From NCBI GenBank assembly GCA_027704905.1, contig CM050999.1, positions 8,042,392-8,106,391 on the forward strand: 64,000 nucleotides of DNA, written 5' to 3'. Under the pieces are notes generated by a model. The model had not been told where the DNA came from. It saw only the letters and a program-made list of their open reading frames with translations, and made no database searches. Below are positions 24,570 to 36,579 of the stretch, in pieces (position 1 is the first letter of the stretch; every line of letters begins with the position of its first letter). Source of the stretch: Muraenolepis orangiensis (taxonomy: Eukaryota; Chordata; Actinopteri; Gadiformes; Muraenolepididae). Made by a program: the position numbers and the translations under genes.

Positions 24570-27500
24570 ATGGATGTCTCCAGCACTTTAGTCTTGGCAG
24601 GTTTAGTGTTGTTAACTTGTCTCTGGTTGTTCACCGCTAAGTTCAGAAGTAAGGTCCGTTTACCCCCAGGTCCCCCTGGACTCCCGATACTAGGGAACCT
24701 TCTGCAGCTGGACAAACGCGCCCCCTACCAGACTCTGCTTAAGGTAAACTATTTTATACAGTCTAGTAACCTACTAGTAGTCAATCGTAGGCTTATACTA
24801 GTGTGCTTATACTAATGTACACTTTTATACTGTCTAGTAGCCTACTAATTGTAAATAGTAGGTTCATACTAGTGTGCGCTGTGTGAACATTGAGCTGTTG
24901 CTCAATGTTTTGCAAGCACTCTCTCTCACGCTTGCTGGCTTGCTCCCTTTAAAATGAGGCAGAAGAACATTTTCTGACCTGTAATTTAGGGGTTTGGATT
25001 CAAGTGAGTTTCTAAAACACATGATGTGCCTTCAAAGAGAACTGAACAAAACCTTGGACATTGCTACTAAACAGTTTGTATTGTTCTTGTTGATTTGTAT
25101 TGATTTGTGTATTTCTTCATGTTTTATGTTAGTTAGTAAGTTCAGAAGGCACTCAGTCTTGGTTTATCAAAAACCAACATGTGACCACATGTCTGTACTG
25201 TAGGCTACAAAGAACGTTCACCTTTAGGCTCAGGTCTCATTCCTTTAATGTCATTGTGTATTAGCCTTCAATTTATATCTATGTTCTGGATGTTTTGTTT
25301 GTTTTCTTCTGCCTGACATGAAGCTCAGTGCCAGCTATGGTCCAGTGTTGACAATATATCTGGGTACTCAGCGCGTGGTGGCTTTGGTCGGGTACGATGT
25401 GATAAAGGAGGCCCTGGTGGACCATGCTGATGATTTCACCGGCAGGGCACCAGTTCCCCTCCTGGTCAGGGCAACCAAGGGCTACGGTAGGTTCCCCATA
25501 AAACACATAGCTACGTACCAGAGGCCCTACAACACACAGAGTTTTGGTAGAGTGCCCACAATATAAGGCTATGGTAGAGTCCCACTAATATAAGTAAGTA
25601 ACATTACACAGAGCTACGCTAGGGTCCCCATAAAACACCGTACTATGGTAGGGTCCCCATAAAACACAGTTCTACAGTAGGGTCTTCACAATACACATAA
25701 CTATGGTAGGGTCCCCATAAAACACAGTTCTACAGTAGGGTCTCCACAATATGCAGAACTATGGTAGGGTCCCCATAAAACACAGTTCTACAGTGGGGTC
25801 TCCACAATACACAGAACTATAGTAGGGTCCCCATAAAACACAGCTACCAAATGGTTGGCATATGCTGGCATATGCTAAAGCTGTAGAGATAACATGGGCC
25901 CCAACAATAGGTGAGCTCCTTGTCCACCAGGCTTGGCCATCAGTAATGGAGAGCGGTGGAAGCAGCTGCGCCGATTCACCCTGTCCACGCTCCGAGACTT
26001 TGGCATGGGGCGTAAGGGGATGGAGGAGTGGATCAAGGAGGAGAGCAGACACCTGGTGGACCGCATTAATAACACTAAAGGTACGCAATTCGGCATTATT
26101 TTTCACAGTCCATAGTGCAAACTAATAATACTCAATGTGTTATGAAACCGGTGAGTTAAGGATTGAATGAAGATGAGCAAACTATCACAAGCTTGGTCAG
26201 CAGAAACAGTTCAAGCTGTGACAGTGAAGTCAGATATGCAGGGAATCGGGAACAGGTTGGACAGTCGTACGTACACTGGAACCGAGGCGGGAGAGGTGTT
26301 AGAGGGACAAGGGCTGTAGCAGGCGTGATCGGCGACAAATAAGGTAGGGGTCGTAGAAGGAGGGATGGACAGGCAGGCAGGGTCGTCAAATGCGAAAACA
26401 AACTGTAATGTAGAAATGCGGAAAACAAGGTATGCTATGCAGGGACAAGGATCTGACAGCGATTGTAGAGGAAGCTTGAGTTTGAATAGGAAACGGAGCA
26501 GGTGAACTGAATGAATAAATTGATGAGGGGGATGATTGGCTGCAGCTAAAAACAGGGTGCGATGCCGACCTAACAGGGGAAAGTTCTCTAGTGGGTGTGA
26601 ATACATTGTAATAGTTTGCTTGCCATTAATTAAGTGCCATCATCATTCAATGTCATCTACCCTACAAGGTTAACAAGGCAAAAACATTCCATGTATATTG
26701 AAGTTGATATTTTTGATGATAATCAAGTCTGAGGTCTATTGTTGTCTGGTCTATTGTCTGGTCTATTGGCTGGCAACGATGACAACTTAACTTGGTTGCT
26801 GATGTCGTCAACAAGATGATTCAATTGTCGGAAGTGGATGGTGATTATTTCTGCCGGTTCTTTACCAGGTCCCTTTGATCCCACCTTCTTTCTGAGCTGT
26901 ACTGTCTCCAATGTGATTTGCTGCCTGGTGTTTGGCGAGCGCTTCAGCTATGACGATGACCACTTTCTCAGCCTTCTGAAGATCATCTCACAGACTTTGA
27001 GATATATCAGCAGCCCCATGGGCCAGGTAAGCCAATAGAAGAGGCTTAACATAACAGTGTTTGAACTCAAAATGGTTACGATATTGCAATTTTACCTGAA
27101 AATTCTGAATTGGCTTGAATAAAGTTAATACATTTAATAGAGTCATGATGAAAATAATGTTCAACCTAGAAGTTACATTATCACAGGCCCTGATTGTCAT
27201 TGACCTTCCTAAGAAGGATCAACAATTTGGAAATAGTTTTGGTCCCACAACTGACCCATGGGCAACACCGTCATTTATTGGTGAGGGGATACCATTAAAC
27301 TTGTTACAAGTTGGTGCAACAGAGATCCTAACGATTACTTTAGTCTTAAATCTTGGGACATGGGTGTAAAACAAATAAATTGCCCTGTTTATCTCTAATC
27401 CTCCTTAAAACATGTTATTCTCATGTCCAAACTCCCACAGCTGTATAACGTCTTCCCCTGGCTGCCGGACAGGCTTTCGAGCCAACATTGTGCTACTTTT

Positions 27501-29054
27501 GACAACATTGAAAAGATCCACAAGTTTATCAAGGAGAAAGTCCAGGAACACCAGGAGACCATGGACCCAAACTCCCCCAGAGACTACATCGACTGTTTCC
27601 TCACCAGAATCAAACAGGTGCAGCTTCAGTTTTACTCACCCAGCTTCCACATGTCAGCCCATATTGTCAATGTCCCAGTAAATATACTTTATGTGCATTG
27701 CACCACAATTGATTAGTAGTAGTTCACTCATGGCTTTACATCATCAGAAGCCAATCCATTGAAAAACTATTTTTAATCGAAAATGTATCAAATATATATA
27801 ACGTAAGTCAGCAATCTCCCACAACCTCAAATACATTTGAGGTCAAGGTCAGAAACCACTGCTCTAACTAGTTCTGCTTACTTGTCCTCAGGAGCAGGAC
27901 AATGCCACTACTGAGTTCAACCATGAGAACTTGGTGTCGACTGTGTTGAATCTGTTCCTGGCAGGAACGGAGACGACCAGTTCGACCATCAGATTTGCAC
28001 TGAACGTGCTCATGAAATACCCCAACATACAGGGTAGGGCATCCCGGGAACCACAGTGTATAAAGATCATTATATTCTTTCTTTCATACTAACAAACAAA
28101 CTTACCAACTTTTGTGTTTCATTGCGTGTCCTTTTTTGAAGCATAATTATCTTATTCCATGGTTAAATTCTACATCTGTACTTTGCTCATCAATATCTGC
28201 CTTGTCTCTCATCAGAGCACATGCAGCAAGAGATTGGCACCGTCATTGGGCAGGAACGTTGCCCAAATTTGGAAGACAGGAAGTCCCTCCCCTTTACGGA
28301 TGCAGTGATCCATGAGGTCCAGCGGCTAGTGAACATCACCCCAATGAGTGTCCCTCACTATGCCTTGCAGGACATCTCCTTCAGGGGCTATCAGATCCCC
28401 AAGGTAAGGGCGTCTGTTCCTGCCCTCAACATAAAGCGTCCAAATGATGAGGTCTGCTCCTCAACCTTGTGTTTCTAATGGTGTCAACAGGGCACTGTGA
28501 TCATTCCTCTACTGCACTCTGTTCTGAGAGAAGAGAAACACTGGGATACTCCCTGGTCCTTCAACCCTCAACACTTCCTGGACCATAAAGGCAACTTCAA
28601 GAAGAACCCCGCCTTTCTTCCATTCTCAGCAGGTAAAGTCAACATTAATATTAATATTATAAATTTTAAGATGTATCTATATATATATACAGTATATTAT
28701 ATGTATATACTTTTTTCTCAGCAAAAAACGAATTATGTTGTTCATGTTGATGTCCAAGTGTAAATAAAATATGAAACCTGGCAATTCATAACATAACATT
28801 TAGTTAGATACGTTAGGTATGTAGCCACCCTGCAAATGGTGGTTATGGTGTTTGTGTGTTTCTCAGGGAAGAGGGCCTGTGTTGGAGAGTCTCTGGCCCG
28901 GATGGAGATCTTCCTCTTCATGGTCTCTCTGGTCCAGAAGTTCACCTTCACCTGTCCATTAGGACCGGAGCACATTGACCTCAGCCCGGACCTCAGCAGT
29001 TTCATCAATGTTCCGAGAACGTACCACACCATCGCCACACCACGGCTAAACTGA
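24570..29054 (+). CDS. Cytochrome P450 family 2, gene 2 (9 exons, 493 aa)
   Basis: Exons: 24570-24743, 25324-25486, 25931-26080, 26869-27026, 27441-27617, 27892-28033, 28216-28403, 28491-28632, 28867-29054. Sizes and phases are identical to gene 1, all sites are GT-AG, and I saw no stops or frameshifts, so it is predicted functional. ER-bound monooxygenase with an N-terminal anchor, LPPGPPGLP hinge, WKQLR in helix C, I-helix AGTET (298-302, canonical Thr), EVQR (355-358), FNPQHF and heme loop FSAGKRACVG (Cys436). The first 138 coding bases are identical to gene 1, then the two differ sharply. Exon 1 is identical to gene 3. The promoter side carries an eight-copy VNTR and lacks the DR2 of gene 1. 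An L1 3' end lies about 420 bases upstream. Confidence 0.92.
25487..25855. repeat. Intron-2 donor-derived minisatellite, gene 2
   Basis: A 58-bp unit made of two related halves, 'ggtagggtccccataaaaca' and 'gtagggtctccacaataca', about four to five copies. The first half resembles the real exon 2 donor ('acggtaggttccccataaaa'). Confidence 0.88.
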
Positions 29055-29367
29055 CCCAGTACGTGTGTGTGTGCCTTTGTCGGTGAAGAGTCTAAAAGCT
29101 TTAGCAATATTGATGTTATATTACACGTAACTAGATTACACTACTATCCTTTACAAGCATTTACTGTGTTTCTGTTTGTCGGTCTTTCTAGAATATAAAA
29201 ACCAAGGGAAATGTGAATTGTAATATACCTGACATGCATGTCATTTACCTGAATACGGACAATAATTACTTTTAAGAACACAGGAACTGAATTTCTTCCA
29301 CGTGTTAATGATAAACAATTTGTTGTATAAATCATGTTCATTCAAATTAGGATATATTTTCATACTG

Positions 29368-29373
29368 AATAAA
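29368..29373 (+). terminator. Poly(A) signal of CYP2 gene 2
   Basis: AATAAA 314 bases after the stop in 'catactgaataaagca', conserved with genes 1 and 3. Confidence 0.75.
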
Positions 29374-29869
29374 GCATGGTAATGTTACCTAACATTAGTG
29401 AATGTCGTTTTTACTGCAACTCTTGACTTTAGATTTGACTTGACAAATTTGACTGTGAGTATAACATAGCTATGACAAAATGTACTGCAGCTAGTTTTGT
29501 TGTCTGACTGTAGTTCTATAAGTGTAACTATTACTCCAGCTGCACTGTGACTGTATTTTATACTGTGACTACTATACTAAGACTTTAGGTTTTAGTATGA
29601 GTAGTTTTACTAAGTTAATGAATTAATTAATTATATCATTATTTATGTGTCATGCCACACATGTGGCCCATCCCACACCGATACCAAACACAATACAGTA
29701 CATTGATACTTCCGGTACCATACAAAACAATACATTCCCATTACAACAAAACAAATTAATCTATACAGTTCCATCTTTCTTTTAGTCCAAGCTTTTTCTA
29801 TGAAATTTGCAAGTGCACATGTTCTATGTTCAAACAACCATCCTAACATATCTGTATCCTGCAAATGGT

Positions 29870-30662
29870 GGACTTCCACCATGGTGGATAAGTGAGGATG
29901 ATGAAACGGAGTACAGAGATGAGGTAGTCCAGCTGACGCGATGGTGTGAGGACAACAGCCTCGCACTGAATGTCAGCAAGACTAAGGAGCTCATCGTAGA
30001 CTTCAGGAGCCACCGGGGCCCCCACTCCACCATCAGCCTGGACGGGACACTGGTGGAAGTCATCAGCTGCTTCCGTTTCCTTGGGCTACAGATTTCCGAT
30101 GACGTGGCGTGGACCCGCAACACGGAGGTCATGTTGAAGAAGGCACACCAGCACCTCTATGCTCTGCGGTGCCTCAGAAAAAGCGGTATAGGCCAGAGGT
30201 GGCTAGTGAACTTCTACCGTGGCCCCGTAGAGAGCGTCCTGACGAGTGGCGTCACTGTGTGGTATGGCAACACCACTGCACAGGACAAGAAAGCCATCCA
30301 GAGGGTCGTGAGGACGGCAGAGAAGATCATTGTGTGTGCACTTCCATGCATTGAGGAGATCTGTAGGACCGAATGTCGGAAGAAGGCCATGTCCATCAAA
30401 AAGGACTGCAACCACCCTGGGCACCATCTCTTCTCCCCCCTACCGTCTGTTTGCCAGTTCCACAGCATCCGTACAAGGACTACCAGGTTTAAGGATATTT
30501 TTTATCCACAGGCAGTGCGCCTACTGAACTTCTATGAGTGCTGCCACATTCACTTTCACTTTCAACATTACACTTACATACTTTGCTGGACTTTCTGGAC
30601 TCATCACAGTTACTGCACTGTACTGCACTGTATTCATGATGCTGCTGCACTACTGGCACTTT
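29870..30662 (+). mobile_element. LINE 3' fragment (CR1/L2/Rex1-like), plus strand
   Basis: An open frame from about 29883 to 30540 encodes the region after the RT active site (ETEYRDEVVQLTRWCEDNSLALNVSKTKEL), then YLGV-type (FLGLQISDD) and VWYGN motifs, ending FYPQAVRLLNFYE. This is the typical C-terminal third of a fish jockey-superfamily LINE ORF. It is 5'-truncated, with the catalytic Asp pair missing. The 3' UTR ends in 'ctgcactactggcacttt', where it meets the next LINE end head to head. 29390-29870 holds 3' flank of gene 2 and no gene. Confidence 0.8.
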
Positions 30663-30945
30663 AAATGCTTTATTGTCACATCAAGGTTATACAAGTATAA
30701 GCAATGGGTGAAAATATTATGTGCAATACCCGATGACAGACAGCAGTTATAAAAAATATAATAGAATAAAAAATAAAACTGTATAAAGTTAAATATATAA
30801 AAATATACAAGTGCATATATAAAATGCAATATATTAGCACAGAAAAAGAGCAATATATATATATATATAAATCAATGTAATAAAATATACATTGTTATAT
30901 GCTATACACCCTTGTTCAGCAGCCTGATGGCATCTATTTGTGCGG
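30663..30945 (-). mobile_element. LINE 3' UTR in opposite orientation
   Basis: Reverse complement of the LINE end at 10900-11045 ('cagcctgatggc' to 'aaatgctttattgtcac'). It joins directly to a CYP intron 7 remnant at about 30946. Confidence 0.7.
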
Positions 30946-31007
30946 CACTTGATACTGTTACTACCGGTATCGCCTGCCTGACGGTAAAAGTGAGTACAGT
31001 TCAACAG

Positions 31008-31513
31008 GGCACTGTGATCATTCCTCTGCTGCACTCTGTTCTGAGAGAAGAGCAACACTGGGTTACCCCCTGGTCCTTCAACCCTCAACACTTCCTGGAC
31101 CTGAATGGCAACTTCAAGAAGAACCCAGCCTTTCTTCCATTCTCAGCAGGTAACGTCAACATTAATATCAAAATATCGATTTAGATATTTTAAGATTTAT
31201 ATATATTGGATGTATATAAACTGTTCTTTGCAAAAATGTTGTCTAGGACTCCAAGTGTAAATAAATATGAACCCTGGCAAAGCCCTAACTTAACATTTAG
31301 TTGGTTGGTAGACAACCACCCTGCAAATGGTTATGGTGCTTGAGTGTTTCTCAGGGAAGAGGGTCTGTGTTGGAGAGTCTCTGGCCCGGATGGAGATCTT
31401 CCTCTTCGTGGTCTCTCTGGTCCAGAAGTTCATTAGGTCCATTAGGACCGGAGCACATTGACCTCAGTGTTCCGCGCACGTACCAAACCGTCGCCACACC
31501 ACGGCTTAACTGA
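31008..31513 (+). pseudogene. CYP2 pseudogene, exons 8 and 9 only
   Basis: 31008-31149 is an intact-looking exon 8 (GTVIIPLLHSVL ... PFSAG) with AG and GT sites. 31355-31513 matches exon 9, but a 5-base net loss after QKF shifts the frame to an early TGA, and about 24 more bases are missing further on. The heme Cys (GKRVCVGE) is kept. Exons 1-7 are absent and replaced by LINE sequence. The 3' flank to about 31650 is nearly identical to that of gene 3. Confidence 0.9.
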
Positions 31514-31651
31514 CCCAGTACGTGTGTGTGTGCCTTTGTTGGTGAATAGTCTATAAACTAGTAATAATGATAATAATAATGTTATATTACATGTAACTTG
31601 ATTATACTCCTATCCTATTTACTGTTATTCTGTTAGTCTGTCTTTCTATAA

Positions 31652-33396
31652 AATGGGTCTCAAACTCAATTTACCTGGGGGCCGCTGGGGGTAGAGTCTG
31701 GGTGAGGCTAGGCCGCACCAAATATTCCACAAAAAAAAGGGTTTCAAGTATTCCAAAAAAAAGTACAACTGATCCCATCTTCTCAATCTTTAGTAATAAC
31801 AGTTCAGAACATGAACGGTTCTTCAGAACATCTTCTCTTACCTACTCCTTGCTGCCAGAGACCTGGTAGCGCTTCCTCTTACACAGCTGAGCCACATTTG
31901 GCTTGACGGAGGAAGCAATTGAGACCCTCAGTATGGCTTGAAGATGCTCATCAGTAAGTTTGGATCTTTTCCACTCACCTCCCTGAACTTGGCTTTGAGT
32001 TCAGAAATGCACTGCAGGTCAATGAGCTTTTTTTAAGCACATGAGGGGCATCTTGTACATCGAAGGAGAAGGGGTCAGCAAACATTTGAAAATTGGCTCT
32101 GTGTCCTGAAGTCTGCAAACCTGTGATCAAATTCCTCCTGTAGCTTTGCAATGGCATCAGCATACTTCTCACCACTGAATGGTGTGCCCACATCCATGAG
32201 TGCCTTGCATGCTGGGAAATGGCAGAGGTTTGTCTGAGAGAGCTGGGCTTTCCATAACACAAGTTTTGTGGAGAATGCTCTGACGTTGTCATAGGCAGCA
32301 CTGACAAGCTGCCCCTGGCCTTGAAATTTCTTGTTCAGTACATTCAGCTCCTGTGTGATGTCAACAAGAAAATCTAAGTCCATGAGCCATTTGGGATCAC
32401 TTAGCACAGGAACATCCATCCTATCCTTCTCCATGAAGGCTTTCACTTCTGCTCTCAACTCAAAAAACCTCTTCAAGACGTTTCCCCTGTCGAGCCAACG
32501 TACCTCGGTGAAGTAGAGCACATCCTCATATGCTGACTCTATTTCCTCCAAAAAGGCGGAACTAGCGGTGCTTTAAGCCCCTGGATCTGATATGGTTGAT
32601 GCATTTCACAACGACAGACATCACATTGTCAAACTTCAGGCATTTGCTGCAAAGGGCCTGCTGATGGATAATGGGCGGCAGTATAGCTCAGGAGGCAGAG
32701 CGGTCGCCTCACAACCGGAAGGTTGCTGGTTCGATCCCCGGCTCCTCCTAGCAAAAACTGTCGAGGTGTCCTTGAGGAAGACACCCTAACCCTAACTGCT
32801 CCCTGGGCGCTGTATAAATAGCTGCCCACTGCTCCTAATACTAGGATGGGTTAAATGCAGACAACACATTTCACTGTATGTTTACATGTATGTGACCAAT
32901 AAAGAGGATTCAATCCTCATGATTTGTTGTTGGTGCAGAGCAATGGCCTCCTCCACACCCTCCTCTCCCAGTTTTCTTTGAACAAGTGCCAGCAGTCAAT
33001 TTCTCCTCCCTGTCATTGATGGCGCTCCGTCGGTTGTTATTCCAGCAAACCTCTTCCATGGTAAACTGGCATCCACAATGGCATCACCACACAGCTGGTG
33101 GAATATTTCTTGAGCGGTGGTCTGGCCATGCATTGGAATCACTGTGAGCAACTCCTCAATAACTTCAAAATTGTGGTCAACACCGCGGACATACATTGCG
33201 AGCTACGCAGTGTCAGTGATGTCTGTGCTCTCATCAAGATCGACTGAGTATGCACGGAAATTTTTGGCTTTCTCACGCAGTTGATGGTATATGTTACCTG
33301 ACAGGTCAGACATGCGCTCTGCCACTGTGTTGGCTGAAAGGCTGATGTTGCTTAACACTGGAATAGCTGTCGAAGGGGTCAAATTAATCTTGTGAC
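31652..33396 (-). mobile_element. hAT transposon remnant (GTF2IRD2-like transposase), interrupted by a SINE
   Basis: 31655-31720 resembles a hAT end ('tctcaaactcaatttacctg', 'gggggccgctggggg'). Minus-strand frames 32075-32551 (EVRWLDRGNVLKRFFELRAEV ... FADFRTQSQFSNV) and 32996-33196 (FHQLCGDAIVDASLPWKRFAGITTDGAPSM) match the catalytic and later regions of Charlie-like hAT transposases, the source of vertebrate GTF2IRD2-type domains. Frames are broken and the second end is missing, cut by the junction at 33397. Confidence 0.75.
32673..32918 (+). mobile_element. tRNA-derived SINE
   Basis: 'gggcggcagtatagctcagg' starts a tRNA-like head with an A box (TAGCTCAGGAGG, 32684-32695) and a B box (GGTTCGATCC, 32728-32737), the RNA polymerase III internal promoter. 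The body ends 'gtgaccaataaagaggattc', followed by aatcctc. It lies within the hAT remnant. Not a functional tRNA gene: the acceptor and anticodon arms are not intact. Confidence 0.8.
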
Positions 33397-33935
33397 TGAC
33401 CCTTATTTTCCGGACAGACTATACTTGCAGCCTGCATTGTTGGGCCCTTTTCACCATGTGTGTGGTGTGCGTGGACCATGTGAGGTCCTCGGAGATGTGC
33501 ACGCCGAGGAACTTGAAGCTGCTGACCCTCTCTACTGCAACACCGACGATGGAGATAGGGCTGTGCTTTCCCCTCTGCTTCCTGAAGTCCACGATCAGCT
33601 CCTTGGTCTTCTTGACGTTGAGGGTGAGGCTGTTCTCCTGGCACCACTGCTCCAGCGATCCGACCTCCTCCCTGTAGGCTGTCTCGTCATCGCCGGCGAT
33701 CAGGCCCATTACTGTCGTGTCGTCAGCAAACTTGACGATGACGTTGGAGCTGTGCATAGCCATGCAGTCGTGGGTGTAGAGGGAGTAGAGGAGAGGGCTC
33801 AGCACGCATCCCTGGGGGGCTCCCGTGTTGAGGGTCAGTGGCTCTGAGGTGGTCTTCACCACTTGGCGGCGGTCCGACAGGAGGTCCAGTATCCAGCCGC
33901 ACGTGGATGGGGGCACGCCTAGACCTCTAAGCTTG
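33397..33935 (-). mobile_element. LINE RT fragment (CR1/L2/Rex1-like), copy 1
   Basis: The minus-strand frame 33916-33419 has the RT core GAPQGCVLSPLLYSLYTHDC, the catalytic KFADDTTV, LEQWCQENSLTLNVKKTKEL and FLGVHISEDLTW. Truncated at both ends: it starts at about 33935 and is cut at the block border 33397. Confidence 0.85.
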
Positions 33936-34056
33936 GTGAACTATACACTCAACCTTGGTAGAAGTGAGCACTTACCCATTACTACCGCTGCTGGTCAAGT
34001 TTCTTTCAATTCATTACCATTCAAAATAACAAATTGAAAGTTTAATTATCTTGATG

Positions 34057-34407
34057 TGTCACTCACAATTGTTAAAGGCCAATTTTACTCTACTTCTGGA
34101 ATGTACCCAACAGGACCTTTCAAAATTCTTATATTTATTTCAGTGCATTCCTCTGTCTCTACCAGAGGCTCCCCTGTCTCTACCTTGCGTCCACCTGGGG
34201 TTACTACACCCAGGAGGACAAGCCGTCACAGTAGACCATGACCACGCTTCAGCCCCACCTGTTCCCTATCATAATCAGCGCCCTTTCAATTACCTCCTTA
34301 CTTATAATCCACTCTTATGTTTACTCGTTGCCAGAACTTTCCCATTTTCTACAACCCGAGACTCTCTAGCCGATATTCCCATGAACACCCTTAGTCAATC
34401 TCCGCAA
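34057..34407. repeat. Ancestral repeat block, copy B (hAT empty site)
   Basis: Matches 20018-20359 plus 21772-21813 without the hAT insertion; the single ctctagcc is at 34364-34371. It ends abruptly at 'caatctccgcaaagt', where the SINE/hAT piece begins. Confidence 0.8.
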
Positions 34408-34750
34408 AGTCTGTATAAATAGCTGCCCACTGCTCCTAATACTAGGATGGGTTAAATGCAGACAACACATTTCACTGTATGTTTACATGTATGTGACCAA
34501 TAAAGAGGATTCAATCCTCACGATTTGTTGTTGTTGCAGTGCAGAGCAATGGCCTCCTCCACACCCTCCTCTCCCAGTTTTCTTTGAACAAGTGCCAGCA
34601 GTCAATTTCTCCTCCCTGTCATTGATGGCGCTCCGTCGGTTGTTATTCCAGCAAACCTCTTCCATGGTAAACCGGCATCCACAATGGCATCACCACACAG
34701 CTGGTGGAATATTTCTTGAGCGGTGGTCTGGCCATGCATTGGAATCACTG
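34408..34750. repeat. Second copy of SINE tail plus hAT fragment
   Basis: 'ctgtataaatagctgcccac' to 'gccatgcattggaatcactg' matches 32807-33150 with a few differences (for example 'ttgttgttgcagtgcagagc' versus 'ttgttggtgcagagc'). A roughly 345-bp piece from 1.6 kb upstream has been copied and joined here. Confidence 0.85.
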
Positions 34751-34754
34751 CTCA

Positions 34755-35059
34755 CAATTGAGCAGTGTATTTTAGTATCCATTTCGCACACACGTAAGTC
34801 GCTTTACACATGGTATTATTACTTCCATAATTTACACACACGTAGTTGATAGCTCACACCTCATATCAGTTTATTCCTACTTCAATTATTTAATTGAAGT
34901 AATTGATGCTTTGACTTTTCTTTCGGGTGCTGCGCGATCAGCGGCGAACGTTGACAGGGGGGAGGGGGGGGGGGTGCTGTGTGATTTGTGGCAAACATTG
35001 ACGGGGGGCGGGGGCTGCACGATCAGTGGCGAACGTTGACTGCATTTTCGATTTGGACA
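34755..35059. other. Low-complexity junction region, no gene
   Basis: 34785-34850 continues the ancestral block. 34925-35040 holds three imperfect repeats of 'gcgatcagcggcgaacgttgac' type with G runs (up to 11 G), related to the inside of the 217-bp element at 20520-20560. Confidence 0.5.
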
Positions 35060-35875
35060 TTATAGCCTATATGTGCGACTGTCGATCGGATATTGGAAAA
35101 ATATCGGATATCGGGCGACGTCGTCAGGCGGGTATGGCGCGACGTAGTCAGGCGGGTATGGCGCGACGTCGGCAACGTCGGCAGACAGGGGAAGCGCAAC
35201 GTCGGGCAGCGCAGCATCGGGCAGCGCAGCATCGGGCAGCGCAGCGCTGTCAGGCGGGGGAGGTGCGGCGCTGTCAGACGGGAGAATAACGACGTCAACA
35301 GGCGGGTACGGCACGACGTCGGCAGCGTCGGCAGACAAGGGAAGCGCAACGCCGAGCAGCGCAGCGTCGGGCAGCGCGGCGCTGTCAGACGGGGGAATAG
35401 CGATGTTGGTAGCGTCGGCAGACAGGGGGAGCGCAACGTCGGGCAGCGCAGCGTCGAGCAGCGCGGCGCTGTCAGACGGGAGAATAACGACGTCGTCAGC
35501 GTCGGCGGACGGAAGCAGCGCGACGTCTTCAGGCGGGTACGACGCAACGTTGGCAGCGTCGGCAGACAGGGGGGGCGCAACGTCGGGCAGCGCAGCGTCG
35601 GGCAGTGCGGTGCTGTCAGACGTGAGAATAACGACGTCGTCAGCGTCGACGGACGGAAGCAGCGCGACGTCTTCAGGCGGGTACGGCGCGACGTCGGCAG
35701 CGTCGGTAGACAGGTGAAGTGCAACGTCAGGCAGCGCAGCGTCGGGCAGCACGGCGCTGTCAGACGGGGGAATAACGACGTCAACAGGCGGGTACGGGGC
35801 TAGGTCCATGATGCGTCTCATGTCATTGAGAGACTGCACTATTTGCCTCCACTGGTCGAGGTTGCCTGGGTCCAT
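35060..35875 (-). CDS. Gag-like ORF with degenerate Ala/Asp/Pro repeats, copy 1 (271 aa)
   Basis: It starts MDPGNLDQWRQIVQSLNDM, a Gypsy-type gag start just after the LTR, then has about 200 residues of degenerate repeats (PPSDSAALPDAALPDVALPLSADA-like, about 25-40 residues). It runs into non-element sequence before its stop, so it is truncated. The repeat style recalls the PPED repeats of the unrelated element at 16566, suggesting repeat-rich gag N-termini are common in these elements. Expression unknown. Confidence 0.5.
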   Translation of the reverse strand: MDPGNLDQWRQIVQSLNDMRRIMDLAPYPPVDVVIPPSDSAVLPDAALPDVALHLSTDAADVAPYPPEDVALLPSVDADDVVILTSDSTALPDAALPDVAPPLSADAANVASYPPEDVALLPSADADDVVILPSDSAALLDAALPDVALPLSADATNIAIPPSDSAALPDAALLGVALPLSADAADVVPYPPVDVVILPSDSAAPPPPDSAALPDAALPDAALPDVALPLSADVADVAPYPPDYVAPYPPDDVARYPIFFQYPIDSRTYRL

Positions 35876-36579
35876 AGTGGTTAGGTCGTTCTGTCACGAT
35901 GGGATAGTTCGGTTGGACCCAGAACGCAGACCAAGACACAGTGGAGCGATACGAAAAGCTTTGTTCAAAGCAAACACAAAACACAAGGGTAAATGGGGAC
36001 AGTCCAGGGGTCTGGGTACCGGGAGGTCGATCCGCGGAGTACCGGCAGGTAGTAGACCGGCGAGTAGTCCGGGACGGGGGAGGAGTCTGCGTACCGGGAG
36101 GTCGAGGTGCGTAATACCGAACGGGTAGTAGGCAGACGAGTAGTCCGGGACGGGGGAGGAGTCTGCGTACCGGGAGGTCGAGTAGCGACAGGTACCAGAC
36201 AGACGGAAGAACAGGGATGAGCCAGAAGTCTCGATACCGGACGGTCGCACTAGCGACAGGTATCAGACACGTAATTAGAATTACCGGGGCGCTCGTATGA
36301 ATCAGAGTAACGCGAGACCGGCGGGTGAGGCGGGGTAGCTACAGGAACTGGATCTCCGGGACATCAGTGGCGATGTCCGTCCAGAATGTCCGACGTGACG
36401 TGAACAACGTGCAGTACGACATAACGACCTAACCCCGGGGTAAAGGATAGTCAGAGTATATATACCCCAGGTGAGGTCATCAGCAATTAGACAAAGGTGA
36501 TAGCTGACAGGTGTGTGTGTGTGCGCCGCCAGCGCACGTGGCTTGGCCACGCCCCCTGCCAACCACCGTAACCGTGACA
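35060..36579 (-). mobile_element. LTR retrotransposon 5' end: LTR plus partial gag, copy 1
   Basis: 35892-36579 is a 688-bp LTR in minus orientation, TGTCACGG...CGTGACA, containing its own internal repeats ('ccgggaggtcg'). A gag-like ORF lies just downstream of it (35875 to 35060). The 3' part and second LTR are missing. The insertion sits in the ancestral block and has removed the segment equivalent to 22190-22527 of copy A. Confidence 0.75.

Noticed and set aside
27115..27369. 84-codon ORF in intron 4 of gene 2 (also in genes 3 and 4)
   Set aside because: It lies between two good CYP exons, its repeat-like sequence is shared with intron 4 of gene 1 in decayed form, and no domain was recognised.
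32684..32737. Possible tRNA gene
   Set aside because: A and B boxes are present, but the acceptor stem and anticodon arm do not form a tRNA and the sequence continues into a SINE body.
35093..35803. Plus-strand 236-codon Arg/Val/Gly-rich ORF (and its copy at 56779)
   Set aside because: Complement of the repetitive gag-like ORF; no start context or domain.
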